A stretch of DNA of 64,000 nt from Microbacterium gallinarum (GCF_014837165.1 NZ_JACSPM010000004.1:124001-188000); one strand, 5' to 3'. Shown: positions 22,946 through 32,072, counted from the stretch's first letter. Translations and numbers: made by a program. The notes: generated by a model from the sequence alone, not told the origin.

Positions 22946-24228
22946 CTCCTGATGATCGACGCCTGACCGACGCGGATGCCGCGGCCCTCCAGCCTGCGGC
23001 GGTCGCGGCGGTGCAGCGGCGCACGGTCTGGGTGCTGTCGCTCGGCCAGGTCCTCGGGGGCCTCGCATTCGGCGCCACGGTCTCGCTCGGCGCCGTGCTG
23101 GCGGCCGAGATCTCGGGCGATGACGCGTTCTCCGGACTGGCCGCAGCCGCCGTCACGCTCGGCACGGCCGCCGTCGCGGTGCCGCTCGCCGCGTTCGCGA
23201 GCCGGCGCGGTCGCCGGCCGTCACTCGCGATAGGCATGGCGATCGCGCTCGTCGGCGTCGTGCTGGTCGTCGTCGCGGCGGCGGTGCAGCTCTTCCCGCT
23301 CCTGCTCGTGGCGTTCGGGCTCGTCGGCGCTGGTCAGGCGGCGAACCTGCAGACCCGCTTCGCGGCCGCCGACCTCGCCACCGACGCGACCCGCGGACGC
23401 GATCTGTCGATCGTGGTGTGGGCGACGACGATCGGCGCGGTGCTCGGCCCGAACCTGACCGGTCCCGGCGAGGCGCTCGGTCAGGCGGTGGGGATGCCGG
23501 CGCTCACCGGTCCGTATCTGATCACGGTCGTCGCGCAGCTGCTCGCCATCGCGGTCTACCTCGCAGCGCTCCGCCCCGACCCGCTGCTGCTGGCGTACCG
23601 GATCGTGGCGGCGGCGAAGGACACCGCGCGCGAGGCGATCGCCAAGCCCGACCAGCCGGTCGTGGCGCGCTACGCGATCTTCGCGGTCGCGGCGGCGCAC
23701 GGCGTGATGGTGTCGGTCATGGCCATGACGCCCGTCCACCTCCTCCATCACGGGGCGTCGCTGTCGGTCATCGGACTCACGATCAGCCTGCACATCGCCG
23801 GTATGTTCGCCCTCTCCCCGGTCTTCGGCATCCTCGCCGACAGGCTCGGCCGAGTACCGACGATCATGATCGGGCAGGGACTTCTCGCGGCATCCCTCGT
23901 CACCGCGTCCTTCGGGCAGGACTCCACCGTCTCGGTGACGGTCGCCCTCGTGCTGCTCGGACTCGGCTGGAGCGCCACGACGGTGTCGGGATCGACGCTG
24001 CTGACGGAGGCCTCGGCCGAAGGCCAGCGCACCCGGCGGCAGGGCCTGAGCGACCTGACCATGAGCCTGGTCGGCGCCGGCGGTGCGATCCTCGCCGGAC
24101 TGGTGCTGTCGTGGATCGGATACGGCGGCCTCGCGCTGGCCGTCGGCGTCGCCGTCATCGCAACCGTGCTGCTGGCGCCCTTCGGCCGCCGCACGCCGCT
24201 GCCCGCGGCGGGAGCCGAGCACCCGTGA
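22942..24228 (+). CDS. MFS transporter
   Basis: 428 residues with about 12 hydrophobic segments. The loop 2-3 motif is degenerate (FASRRGRRPSLAIGMAIAL), while the repeated loop 8-9 motif is good (GILADRLGRVPTIMIGQGL). The GTG at 22942 overlaps the preceding stop, so it is coupled to the FAH-family gene and might import or export a related organic acid. That link is positional only. Confidence 0.85.
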   Translation: MTPDDRRLTDADAAALQPAAVAAVQRRTVWVLSLGQVLGGLAFGATVSLGAVLAAEISGDDAFSGLAAAAVTLGTAAVAVPLAAFASRRGRRPSLAIGMAIALVGVVLVVVAAAVQLFPLLLVAFGLVGAGQAANLQTRFAAADLATDATRGRDLSIVVWATTIGAVLGPNLTGPGEALGQAVGMPALTGPYLITVVAQLLAIAVYLAALRPDPLLLAYRIVAAAKDTAREAIAKPDQPVVARYAIFAVAAAHGVMVSVMAMTPVHLLHHGASLSVIGLTISLHIAGMFALSPVFGILADRLGRVPTIMIGQGLLAASLVTASFGQDSTVSVTVALVLLGLGWSATTVSGSTLLTEASAEGQRTRRQGLSDLTMSLVGAGGAILAGLVLSWIGYGGLALAVGVAVIATVLLAPFGRRTPLPAAGAEHP

Positions 24229-24271
24229 CCGCGACCGTGCCGGTGCTATATTCGCCAACGGGAATGCAGTT

Positions 24272-24288
24272 TTGTGAGCTCGCCACAA
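24272..24288. promoter_or_regulatory. Candidate operator upstream of the KAS III operon
   Basis: TTGTG (24272-24276) and CACAA (24284-24288) form a perfect 5-bp inverted repeat with a 7-bp spacer, 30-45 bp upstream of a TAACGT -10 box (24318-24323). The short arms make chance plausible. Confidence 0.3.
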
Positions 24289-24329
24289 CGTTCCGCGGCG
24301 CGCGGCCGGGCATGGCCTAACGTCACCCC

Positions 24330-25472
24330 ATGGGCACGACGGCATCTGCGTATCTCACCGGCTTCGGCCGGTATCTGCCCGGCGAGCCGGTCGACAACGC
24401 GGGGATCGTGTCGCGACTCGGCGGCGACGACGCGGTCACCGAGCGCATCCGTCGCCGCGTGCTCGACGCGAACGGCATCCGCACGCGCCACTATGCGCTC
24501 GATGACGACGGCGAGCCGACCGAGCTGAACGAAGAGCTGGCCGTCAAGGCGCTGCGCGCCGCCCTCGATGACCGGGGGATGGATGCTGCGGACCTGCGCA
24601 TGCTCGCGACCGCCACGACGATGGGGGACGTGCTCGTCCCCGGGTTCGCGTCGATGGTGCACGGGCGGCTGGGCGGCGGACCGATGCAGTTGCTGTCCGC
24701 GTCGGGCGTATGCGCGTCGAGCCTCGCCGCGCTCGACGCCGCAGTCAGCAAGGTGCGTCTCGGGGACCACCCGCGGGTCGCCGTCGTGGGCTCGGAGCTC
24801 GCGAGCCGGAGCCTGCGGCAGACGCGGTTCGACGGCATCCGTGCCGGCATGGATTCGCACTTCCTGCGCTGGATGCTCTCCGACGGTGCGGGCGCCGTCG
24901 TGGTCGAGTTCCAGCCCCACCCGAGTCGTCCGTCGCTGCGCGTGGACTGGGTGCGTCATGTCTCGCTCGCGCACGAGCACGACGTCTGCATGCGCGCGGG
25001 CATGGACGGCATCGACCCGGTCGTGGGGCAGACCTGGCAGGACGTCCCGATCGACGAGGCCGAGGCAGCCGGCATGTTCGTGCTGCGCCAGGACGTCGGT
25101 GTGCTCGACGGCCTCGCAGGAGCCGGGCTGGCCCAGTTCGAGGAGCTCGTCGACATCGGACTCGTCGACGTGCACCACCTCGATCACGTCCTGTGCCACT
25201 ACAGCACCAACATGTTCCGCGACCTGGCCTTCGACGGCCTGCGCCGCCGGATCCCGACGCTCGACACCTCGCGATGGTTCTCGAACCTCGAGACGTGCGG
25301 CAACACCGGCGCAGCGAGCATCTTCATCGCGCTCGAGGAGGCGTGGCGCACCCGACGCTTCTCACCCGGCGAGACCATCCTGCTGGCCGTCCCCGAGTCG
25401 GGCCGGTTCGCGTTCGCCTTCGCCCATCTGACCGTGGTCGCCCCGACCGAACAGCAAGGAGCCTCGACATGA
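24330..25472 (+). CDS. KAS III-like 3-oxoacyl synthase (thiolase fold)
   Basis: A 380-residue thiolase-fold synthase of the FabH/KAS III type. The Cys-His-Asn triad appears intact: Cys128 in SGVCASS, His290 in CHYSTNMF (replacing the usual HQAN) and Asn325 in CGNTGAAS. The N-terminal YLTGFGRYLPGEPVDN is typical. The changed His motif and isolated position argue against the housekeeping FabH and for a specialised condensing or acyl-transfer enzyme. TAACGT ends six nt before the ATG, so it is probably leaderless and heads a three-gene operon. The stop overlaps the iron-enzyme start. Substrate unknown. Confidence 0.82.
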   Translation: MGTTASAYLTGFGRYLPGEPVDNAGIVSRLGGDDAVTERIRRRVLDANGIRTRHYALDDDGEPTELNEELAVKALRAALDDRGMDAADLRMLATATTMGDVLVPGFASMVHGRLGGGPMQLLSASGVCASSLAALDAAVSKVRLGDHPRVAVVGSELASRSLRQTRFDGIRAGMDSHFLRWMLSDGAGAVVVEFQPHPSRPSLRVDWVRHVSLAHEHDVCMRAGMDGIDPVVGQTWQDVPIDEAEAAGMFVLRQDVGVLDGLAGAGLAQFEELVDIGLVDVHHLDHVLCHYSTNMFRDLAFDGLRRRIPTLDTSRWFSNLETCGNTGAASIFIALEEAWRTRRFSPGETILLAVPESGRFAFAFAHLTVVAPTEQQGAST

Positions 25473-26146
25473 CGACCGACACGATCACCGCTTCCGCGAC
25501 GCTCGTCGACCGGCTCGCCGCGGTGTGGGACGAGTTCGAGACGCGCCTCGCCGAGGTGCCGATCCTGCGGCGTCTCGCCGACGGCGCCGTCACCATCGAC
25601 GACTACCGCCGGCTGCTCTTCAACCTGCGCCAGCAGGTCGTGGACGGCTCACCGTGGATCTCGCGCGCCGCCGCCTCCTTCGACATCGCGCACTTCGATC
25701 TGCGCTCGGCGGCGATCCGCCATGCGGAGGAGGAGCACCGCGACTACCTCATGATCGAGCGCGACTACGTCGCCGTCGGAGGCTCGCTGGCCGAGCTGCG
25801 CGCGGGGCGGAAGAACCTGGGCTCGGAGGCGCTGTCGGGATACATGTTCCACTACGCGGACCGGCCGAATCCGGTCGGGCTGCTCGGCGCGATGTTCATC
25901 ATCGAGGGGCTGGGCGCGCGGCGAGCCGCCGGCTGGGCCACGCGGTTCCAGGAGGTCCTCGGGCTGGCCGACAACCAGGTGCACTTCATGAAGTACCACC
26001 AGGATGCCGACGCCGAGCACACCGGCAACCTCGAGGCGATCATCAACTCGGGGGCCATCGACAACGCGGCGGCCGATGAGATCGTCCGCTGCGCCGAGGT
26101 GGTGGCTCGGCTCTACGCCCTCCAGCTCGAAGAACTGGACCGCTGA
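25469..26146 (+). CDS. Heme-oxygenase-like non-heme iron oxidase (iron-containing redox enzyme family)
   Basis: A 225-residue all-helical protein of the TenA/PqqC/heme-oxygenase-like fold. A full carboxylate/His ligand set is visible: Glu87-x2-His90 (HAEEEHRDY), Glu146 (FIIEGLGA) and His177-x3-Asp181-x2-His184 (KYHQDADAEH). From memory, the same spacing is used by the alkene-forming oxidase UndA and by diiron N-oxygenases of this fold. It should activate O2 on a product of the adjacent synthase, or on a fatty or amino acid. ATG 25469 overlaps the synthase stop. The reaction itself is not shown by sequence. Confidence 0.8.
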   Translation: MTTDTITASATLVDRLAAVWDEFETRLAEVPILRRLADGAVTIDDYRRLLFNLRQQVVDGSPWISRAAASFDIAHFDLRSAAIRHAEEEHRDYLMIERDYVAVGGSLAELRAGRKNLGSEALSGYMFHYADRPNPVGLLGAMFIIEGLGARRAAGWATRFQEVLGLADNQVHFMKYHQDADAEHTGNLEAIINSGAIDNAAADEIVRCAEVVARLYALQLEELDR

Positions 26147-26147
26147 C

Positions 26148-26999
26148 GTGCCCGAGTTCGTGCGGTCCGATCCGAGCATGTGGGAGGCGGTGTACGCCGA
26201 CCCGTCGATCCCGCTCGACCGCGCGCTCGTCCGGCAGATCATCGACGACCAGCGGCGGCCGTCGCGGCGATGGCTCTACCCGGTGGCGCGCCTCTTCTCG
26301 CGCCTCGTCGTCGCGCTGATCTCGATCGTCAAGCGTGTGCTGCCATTCCGGTGGATGCCGCTCGCGACGATGGACTTCCTCTGCGTGTGGTTCCTGCGGC
26401 ACTTCGTCTCGCCCGACGCGGTCGACCTGCTCATCCGCCACTTCGTGGTCGAGACGAACCTGGTGAACTTCATCATCCGCAACACGCCGATCGACTTGGA
26501 GCCGGTGACGCTCCGTCCCGAGACGCTCGCGGGCCTCGGCGACAACGCGGTCGTCGAGCACGACGTCAACGTCTACGACCTGCTGATCGCGCTCGATCCC
26601 GTGCCGCTGACGCGTCCCGAGAGCCTCGACTTCACGCAGCTCGACATCCCGCCCCTCGACGCCGAGCGGTATCGCCGGCGCGTGCTGCGCCTCGACATCC
26701 AGACGGCGCTGTGCTTCATGAACATCCCGTTCTCGATGGCACTCACCGTCGAGGAGTACCGCCGGGCAGTGCACTCGATCCGCTTCGACGACTCGTTCCT
26801 CGAGATCCTCGCGCTCGTGTGCGACGACGACACCTTCCGGCACTGGAAGGTCGGCGGACTCAGCCTCTGGATGGACTCGAACGTCGATGTGCCGCAGATG
26901 GTCTACCGGCACGCGCTGGTGTGCGAGTACGCGCACGCCCGCCTGGTGAAGCTCGCCGGCGGCGCGTACCCGCGACAGACCCCGACCGACTTCGACTGA
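26148..26999 (+). CDS. Conserved-looking protein of unknown function, third gene of the KAS III operon
   Basis: 283 residues from GTG 26148, which starts one base after the iron-enzyme stop. An amphipathic/hydrophobic stretch at about 43-85 (YPVARLFSRLVVALISIVKR and MDFLCVWFLRHFVSP) could sit on or in the membrane. The rest is soluble, with conserved-looking polar clusters (RHFVVETNLVNFIIRN; YRHALVCEYAHARLVKLAGG, a possible His/Glu metal site). I did not recognise the family. Tight spacing implies a shared pathway. It is convergent with the PLP-enzyme gene. Confidence 0.7.
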   Translation: MPEFVRSDPSMWEAVYADPSIPLDRALVRQIIDDQRRPSRRWLYPVARLFSRLVVALISIVKRVLPFRWMPLATMDFLCVWFLRHFVSPDAVDLLIRHFVVETNLVNFIIRNTPIDLEPVTLRPETLAGLGDNAVVEHDVNVYDLLIALDPVPLTRPESLDFTQLDIPPLDAERYRRRVLRLDIQTALCFMNIPFSMALTVEEYRRAVHSIRFDDSFLEILALVCDDDTFRHWKVGGLSLWMDSNVDVPQMVYRHALVCEYAHARLVKLAGGAYPRQTPTDFD

Positions 27000-27023
27000 C
27001 GCGGAGGAGGAGCAGGGGCGGGC

Positions 27024-28094
27024 TCAGCGACCGAGCGCACGCAGTGCGTGGTCGACGTCGTCCTCGTCGTTGAAGACGTGGAAGGCGACGCGGGCGCGTC
27101 CGGCGCGACCGGACGCGACAACGCCCGCCGCAGTCAGCGCCGCGAGGTCGGTGCCGTCGGCATCCGCCCACGTCACGATCGCACTCTCGCGCGCCGGGAC
27201 ATCGAGGCCCATTCCTCGACGGAAGCGCCGCGCCAGGCCCGTTGTGTGGTCGTGCACCGCGCGCGCGTCGAGGGAGGCGAACAGCGCGAGCGCGTGCTCC
27301 GCTCCGACGAATGCCTGCCATGCCGGAGACGTGTCGTAGCGCGTCGCATCGGCTGCGAGCTCAACGGCGCCGTAGCACGAGGTCCACGGGTCGGGTCCGG
27401 CATACCAGCCGGCGAAGAGCGCCGGCATGTCGCCCTGCAGCTCCGGCGACACGGTGAGGAACGAGACGCCTCGGGGCGCGCACAGCCACTTGTACGCGTG
27501 GCAGATCAGGGCGTCGAACCGCGATGCCTCGACCGGCAGCCACCCCACGGCCTGGGTGGCGTCGCACAGCGTCCGCGCGCCGTGTGCGGCGGCTGCGGCG
27601 AGGATCGCGTCGGCGTCGGCGACCTCGCCCGTCGCGGATTGGACGAGTGAGAAGACCACGAGCGAGGTGTCCGGGCTGACCGCCTCGGCGAGATCGTCGA
27701 GCGATGCGGTCCGCACGCGCAGGCCGCGGCCGGAGTGGACGAACGGGAGGACGATGGACGAGAAGTCCCCGTCGGCGATCAGCACCTCGGCGCCAGGGGG
27801 GAGCGATGCGGCCACGAGCGCTGCCGCGACGGAGGCCTGCGAGCCGATCGCCACGCGTTCGACCCCGATCCCGACGAGGGTCGCGAAATGCGCGCGGCTG
27901 CGCTCCACGGCTGCGGAGTACGCCATCGGGTCCGGACGCCCGGCGGCCGCGGCATCCAGGTCCGCAATGATCGCCGCGCGACTGGCGCGAGTCGGAAGCC
28001 CGACGGTGCACGCGGCGAGATACCCGCGGCCCCCGGTGAACTGCGACCGGGCGGCGGCGAGCGTCGGATGCGAGGATGCGGCGAGAGTGGACAT
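27024..28094 (-). CDS. Aminotransferase class V-fold PLP-dependent enzyme
   Basis: 356 residues of the class V (NifS/kynureninase-like) fold. The PLP Asp and His region is LCDATQAVGWLPV. The Schiff-base Lys is in CHAYKWLCAPRG. An N-terminal segment resembles kynureninase- and isopenicillin-N-epimerase-like members. The ATG at 28094 follows GGAG. It is divergent from a LysR gene, its likely regulator. It could be a lyase, desulfurase or transaminase. Confidence 0.82.
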   Translation of the reverse strand: MSTLAASSHPTLAAARSQFTGGRGYLAACTVGLPTRASRAAIIADLDAAAAGRPDPMAYSAAVERSRAHFATLVGIGVERVAIGSQASVAAALVAASLPPGAEVLIADGDFSSIVLPFVHSGRGLRVRTASLDDLAEAVSPDTSLVVFSLVQSATGEVADADAILAAAAAHGARTLCDATQAVGWLPVEASRFDALICHAYKWLCAPRGVSFLTVSPELQGDMPALFAGWYAGPDPWTSCYGAVELAADATRYDTSPAWQAFVGAEHALALFASLDARAVHDHTTGLARRFRRGMGLDVPARESAIVTWADADGTDLAALTAAGVVASGRAGRARVAFHVFNDEDDVDHALRALGR

Positions 28095-28175
28095 GACTCC
28101 AGGGTGATCCTCCGCGACGTATTCGTCTACGGGAGGTGATGGATGCGAATCATGATGTGAGGTTATGCTTCGCGC

Positions 28176-29162
28176 ATGACCGTGTTCGACGACCCCGACA
28201 TCGATCCCCACGCTCTGCGCGTCGTGAAGGCGATCGCCGACGAGGGCTCGATCACCGGTGCGGCGGCTGCTCTCGGATACAGCCAGCCCGCCATCAGTCA
28301 ACAGCTCAAGCGCCTCGAACTGAGGCTCGGGGTCCCCCTCGTCGAGCGCGTCGGCCGCAGCGTGCGCCTCACCGAGGCCGGCCGCATCCTTGCGCGTCAC
28401 GCCCCGGCGGTGACGACGGCGCTGGATGCCGCGGCAGGCGAGCTCGCCGAACTGCGGGGCCTGCGCGCGGGGCGGGTGCGGCTGGTGGGCTTCCCGTCCG
28501 CGTCGCCCACCGTCGTGCCGCGCCTGCTCGCCGAGCTGGAGGCGCGCCACACCGGCGTGACCGTCACGTACCTCGAGGCCGAGCCGCCGGAGGCGGTCGA
28601 GGCCGTCCGTGAGGACCGCGCCGACATCGCGCTGACGTTCAGCTACCCGGGCGATCGCGACGATCCGCACGGGCCGAGCGCCCGCGGGCTCTCGGTCCGC
28701 ACCGTCGGCACCGACGACCTCCTCGCGGTGCTGCCGGTCGGCCACCGCGCGGCCGCGAGCGCGGTGGTCGACGTCGCCGGCCTCGCGGAGGAGAAGTGGA
28801 TCGCCGGGTGCCCTCGGTGCCGTGGACACCTCCTCGAGCTCTGCGCCCGGGCCGGGTTCGAGCCGCACATCGCGTTCGAGACCGACAACTTCGTCGCGGT
28901 CGAGGGTCTCGTGGCGCAGGGGATCGGCGTCGCGACCCTGCCGCGCATGGCCGTGGCATCCTTTCCCCAACTGCCGGGAGTGGTGACGCTGGCGCTTCCG
29001 CCGACGGAGTCCCGCACGATCCACGTCGTCACGGCGCACGGTGCCGAGCGCGTGCCCGCGGTCCGCGCCGTGCTGGCCGGCATCGAACATGTCCTGCAGG
29101 GCGTCTCGGACGGCCGACCAGCGGCCGGACCCCGCGCGGGGTCCGGCCGCCGTGACGGATGA
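28176..29162 (+). CDS. LysR-family transcriptional regulator
   Basis: 328 residues. The N-terminal winged HTH (about 12-70, GSITGAAAALGYSQPAISQQ) is followed by a periplasmic-binding-like effector domain. TATGCT (28164-28169) six nt before the ATG suggests a leaderless mRNA. Divergent placement next to the class V PLP enzyme is the standard LysR arrangement. The last codons contain a 30-nt perfect palindrome that may double as a terminator. Confidence 0.9.
   Translation: MTVFDDPDIDPHALRVVKAIADEGSITGAAAALGYSQPAISQQLKRLELRLGVPLVERVGRSVRLTEAGRILARHAPAVTTALDAAAGELAELRGLRAGRVRLVGFPSASPTVVPRLLAELEARHTGVTVTYLEAEPPEAVEAVREDRADIALTFSYPGDRDDPHGPSARGLSVRTVGTDDLLAVLPVGHRAAASAVVDVAGLAEEKWIAGCPRCRGHLLELCARAGFEPHIAFETDNFVAVEGLVAQGIGVATLPRMAVASFPQLPGVVTLALPPTESRTIHVVTAHGAERVPAVRAVLAGIEHVLQGVSDGRPAAGPRAGSGRRDG
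29121..29150. terminator. 30-nt perfect palindrome inside the end of the LysR gene
   Basis: Bases 29121-29150 equal their own reverse complement, starting GCGGCCGGAC and centred on CCCGCGCGGG. It overlaps the last LysR codons and ends 20 nt before the convergent nucleotidase stop. It fits a bidirectional terminator encoded within coding sequence. Confidence 0.6.
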
Positions 29163-29169
29163 CCCGCCG

Positions 29170-31908
29170 CTAGGGCACGGGTGCCGGGGCGACCTCGTTC
29201 ACGCGGTCCGTTGCCGGAGCCGCCAATCCCGGGTTCGCCGCGAAGAACGCCACGAGGTTGGCGAGATCCTCCGGACCGCCGACCAGGTTCGTGCCATCGG
29301 TGAAGGCCGTGAAGCTGTCACCGCCTTCCGCGAGGAAGTTCAGCGTGGACACGCGGTAGGTCGCGGCCAGGTCGAGCGGTGCGCCGTTGAACACGAGATC
29401 GCTGATCTGCTGTCCCTGCGGGGCTGACTTATCCCACGAGTAGGTCAGGCCCCCCGAGGTCGCCAGGTGCAGGAACTGCCGGCCACGGGTCGGGATGTAC
29501 TGCTGCTCCAGCACGTCCTTGATCTGCTGTCCCGTGAGGTCGAGCGTCACCAGGATGCTCCCGAACGGAGCCACGGCGAACGCCTCGGCATAGGTGATCT
29601 CGCCCGGCTGCTCGCTGTGCGACTGGGCGCCGAACTGGAGATTGGCACGAATGCCGCCGATGTTCATGAACGAGATCTGTGCTCCGCCGTCCTCGGGAGC
29701 CGACGTGCCGGCCAGCAGCGCGTCGGCGACGAGGTTGCCCAGTGGCGTCTCGATTCCGCGGTCACCGCTCGAGTCGCCCGTGATGTCCTCCGCGATGGTG
29801 CCGACGACCTCACCGCCGACGACGTCGCTGAGAGCGGACCACTTGTCGATGATCGCCGTCGCTCCAGGGTCGGCGGCCGCGCGAAGAACGAGGTTGTTCT
29901 CGGACGTCACGCGGTCTCGGACGACATCCCCCGTGGACTGGCTCAGCACCAGGCTGGTGTCGGTCACGACCCGCCCGTACTGGTTCGCGCTCGTGACGTA
30001 GCGGCTGTTGCCGTCCGGGTCCGGGACGTTGCAGATGTACGGCATGTGGGTGTGACCGGTGACCATCATGTCGATGGCCGGATCGAGCCCCTCGGCGATC
30101 GCGACGATCGGACCGGAGATGCCGTCGCACCCGTTGTACGAACCCGGCTGAGAGCCGCCCTCGTGCAGCAGGACCACGATCGCCTCGACCCCCGCCGCCT
30201 GCAGCTCGACCGCGGCGGCGTTCGCCGTATCGATCTCATCCAGGAATTCCACCGAAGTGACGCCACCGGGGGCGACGAGTGTCGGAGTCGCTTCCAGGGT
30301 CATCCCGATGAATCCGACCTGGATCCCGCCGAGGTCACGCACCGAGGTGCCGGGCAGAAGGGTGCCGCCGCCGGCGCGGTTGACCACGTTCGCCGCCAGC
30401 CACGAGAAGTCCGCGCCCGCATACGGCTCGTCGGGGAAGAAGCATCCCTTCTCGGGGTGGCACCCGCCGTTCTGCATGCGGAGGAGTTCTTCGGTCCCCT
30501 CGTCGAACTCGTGGTTGCCCACGCTCGACACATCGAGTCCGATGTGATTGAGGCTCTCGACCGAGGGTTCGTCCTGGAACAGCCCCGACAGGAACGGAGA
30601 GCCGCCGATGAGATCGCCCGCCGCGACGGTGATCGTGCGGTCGGCGTACGAAGTGGTCCGCAGTCCCGCGAGGGTCGTCGAGAGGTACTCCACGCCGCCG
30701 ACGAGGTTCTGGTCGGGATCCTGGGCCGGGGTGAGCACAGCGCCGTCCACGGCCTCGAGATGGCCGTGGTAGTCGTTGAACGACAGGATCTGGGCGACCG
30801 TCTCGTCGAACCAACGGGGCTGCTGCGCGTTCACGGCGTTCTGCACAGCCTGGCTGACCGCGCCGGTGCCACCGAGGATGCTGATGCCCTGCGGCGACAG
30901 CCTTTCCAGCGTGGCGGTGGTCGCCGCAGGGAGGGATCCGGTCTGGGTCAGCAGGAGCGGTGCACCCAGGTGTCCGGCCAAGGCGCCGCCGGCCAGAGCA
31001 TCGGGAAAGGTTTGTCCGGTCGCGAGCAGCGGGGAGGTGTCGCGTTCGTACGCCCGCGCGATGGCGGCGGCCGTCTCATAACGGTCCGCGCCCCCGATGC
31101 GTGTCGTGTGGGGCACGATCGCTGCGATCGCGGCGAGGACGGCGTCGCTGACCGCACCGGTGCCTCCGAGGACCACCACCGAACGGGGTGCGAGCGACTC
31201 CAACGCGGCAGCGGTGACAGCCGGAAGCGTTGTGCTGCGGGTGAGCAGAATCGGCGCCTGTGCCCGCGCGGCCGCAGCGCTGCCGGCGAGGGCGTCGGGG
31301 AACGCCTCGCCCGTCGCGACGAAGACGATCGGAAGATTCGTCGGGAACTCCGCGGCGACCAGTGCCGAGGTCTCGTAGCGATCCGCACCGCCGATCCGCT
31401 CGACCGTGCCGTAGCCCGAGAGCTGGCGGGCGACGCTCGCCGAGACTGCGGCCTCGCCGCCGATGATGCGGATCGTCGTGGGCGCGAGGGTCCACAGCGC
31501 CGCCGCCGTTGCGGGCGGCAGCGAGTCTCTCCGCGTGAGGAGCGTCGGCGCTCCGCCACCGCCGACGTGGGATGCCGGCCAGAGCCCGCCCGGCAGCACG
31601 TCTTCGGTCGGGGCAGACGAGGGCGGGAGCTGCGCGCTGAGCGCGTCCGGGAACGCGGCGCCCGACGCGACATGCACGACATCGGTTTCGCCGAACTCGA
31701 GTGACATGCGCGCCGCGGTCTCGTAGCGATCAGGACCGGAGATCCTGACCGCCGACTCTCCGTCGGCGATGAGCTTCTGAACGGGCGGTGGAGGCTCGGG
31801 TGCCGCCATCGCCGGTTGAGCGACGACGAGTCCGAGCGGGACGATGAGCGCCACTGCTGCGGTGGCACCGATGGTGCCGCGGCGCAGGCGCGCGAGAACT
31901 GGGGTCAC
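29170..31908 (-). CDS. Secreted 5'-nucleotidase with three cell-wall-binding repeats
   Basis: A 912-residue exported protein. A Sec signal ends near AMAA (about 35). Three CWB2-type cell-wall-binding repeats (about 50-375) each begin with a RISGPDRYETAA-like motif and end near an IIGGEAAVS/VLGGTGAVS-like motif. A calcineurin-type phosphoesterase domain follows (FNDYHGHLE, GNHEFDEG, TGHTHMPY). The C-terminal 5'-nucleotidase domain has NIGGIRANL and AEGGDSFTAF. It probably hydrolyses extracellular nucleotides while held at the wall. GTG 31908 follows GAAGGAG. Confidence 0.9.
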   Translation of the reverse strand: MTPVLARLRRGTIGATAAVALIVPLGLVVAQPAMAAPEPPPPVQKLIADGESAVRISGPDRYETAARMSLEFGETDVVHVASGAAFPDALSAQLPPSSAPTEDVLPGGLWPASHVGGGGAPTLLTRRDSLPPATAAALWTLAPTTIRIIGGEAAVSASVARQLSGYGTVERIGGADRYETSALVAAEFPTNLPIVFVATGEAFPDALAGSAAAARAQAPILLTRSTTLPAVTAAALESLAPRSVVVLGGTGAVSDAVLAAIAAIVPHTTRIGGADRYETAAAIARAYERDTSPLLATGQTFPDALAGGALAGHLGAPLLLTQTGSLPAATTATLERLSPQGISILGGTGAVSQAVQNAVNAQQPRWFDETVAQILSFNDYHGHLEAVDGAVLTPAQDPDQNLVGGVEYLSTTLAGLRTTSYADRTITVAAGDLIGGSPFLSGLFQDEPSVESLNHIGLDVSSVGNHEFDEGTEELLRMQNGGCHPEKGCFFPDEPYAGADFSWLAANVVNRAGGGTLLPGTSVRDLGGIQVGFIGMTLEATPTLVAPGGVTSVEFLDEIDTANAAAVELQAAGVEAIVVLLHEGGSQPGSYNGCDGISGPIVAIAEGLDPAIDMMVTGHTHMPYICNVPDPDGNSRYVTSANQYGRVVTDTSLVLSQSTGDVVRDRVTSENNLVLRAAADPGATAIIDKWSALSDVVGGEVVGTIAEDITGDSSGDRGIETPLGNLVADALLAGTSAPEDGGAQISFMNIGGIRANLQFGAQSHSEQPGEITYAEAFAVAPFGSILVTLDLTGQQIKDVLEQQYIPTRGRQFLHLATSGGLTYSWDKSAPQGQQISDLVFNGAPLDLAATYRVSTLNFLAEGGDSFTAFTDGTNLVGGPEDLANLVAFFAANPGLAAPATDRVNEVAPAPVP

Positions 31909-32072
31909 GGATTCGACTCCTTCGTCGATGGGCCGTCGGCCGCGCCGGGTGACACAGCCGGTTGCTGGCGAGGTTAGCCCGACGGGCGTCGGATGTCACC
32001 CATTCGGTGGACAGCTGCCTCGTCGTCCCCCCAACCGGGCGCCGCGGCATCCCGCAACTAGACTGGTCGGCG

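Noticed and set aside
28121..28150. ATTCG...CGAAT inverted repeat between the PLP enzyme and LysR genes as a LysR box
   Set aside because: Five-base arms with a 20-bp spacer do not fit the T-N11-A layout and are easily found by chance.
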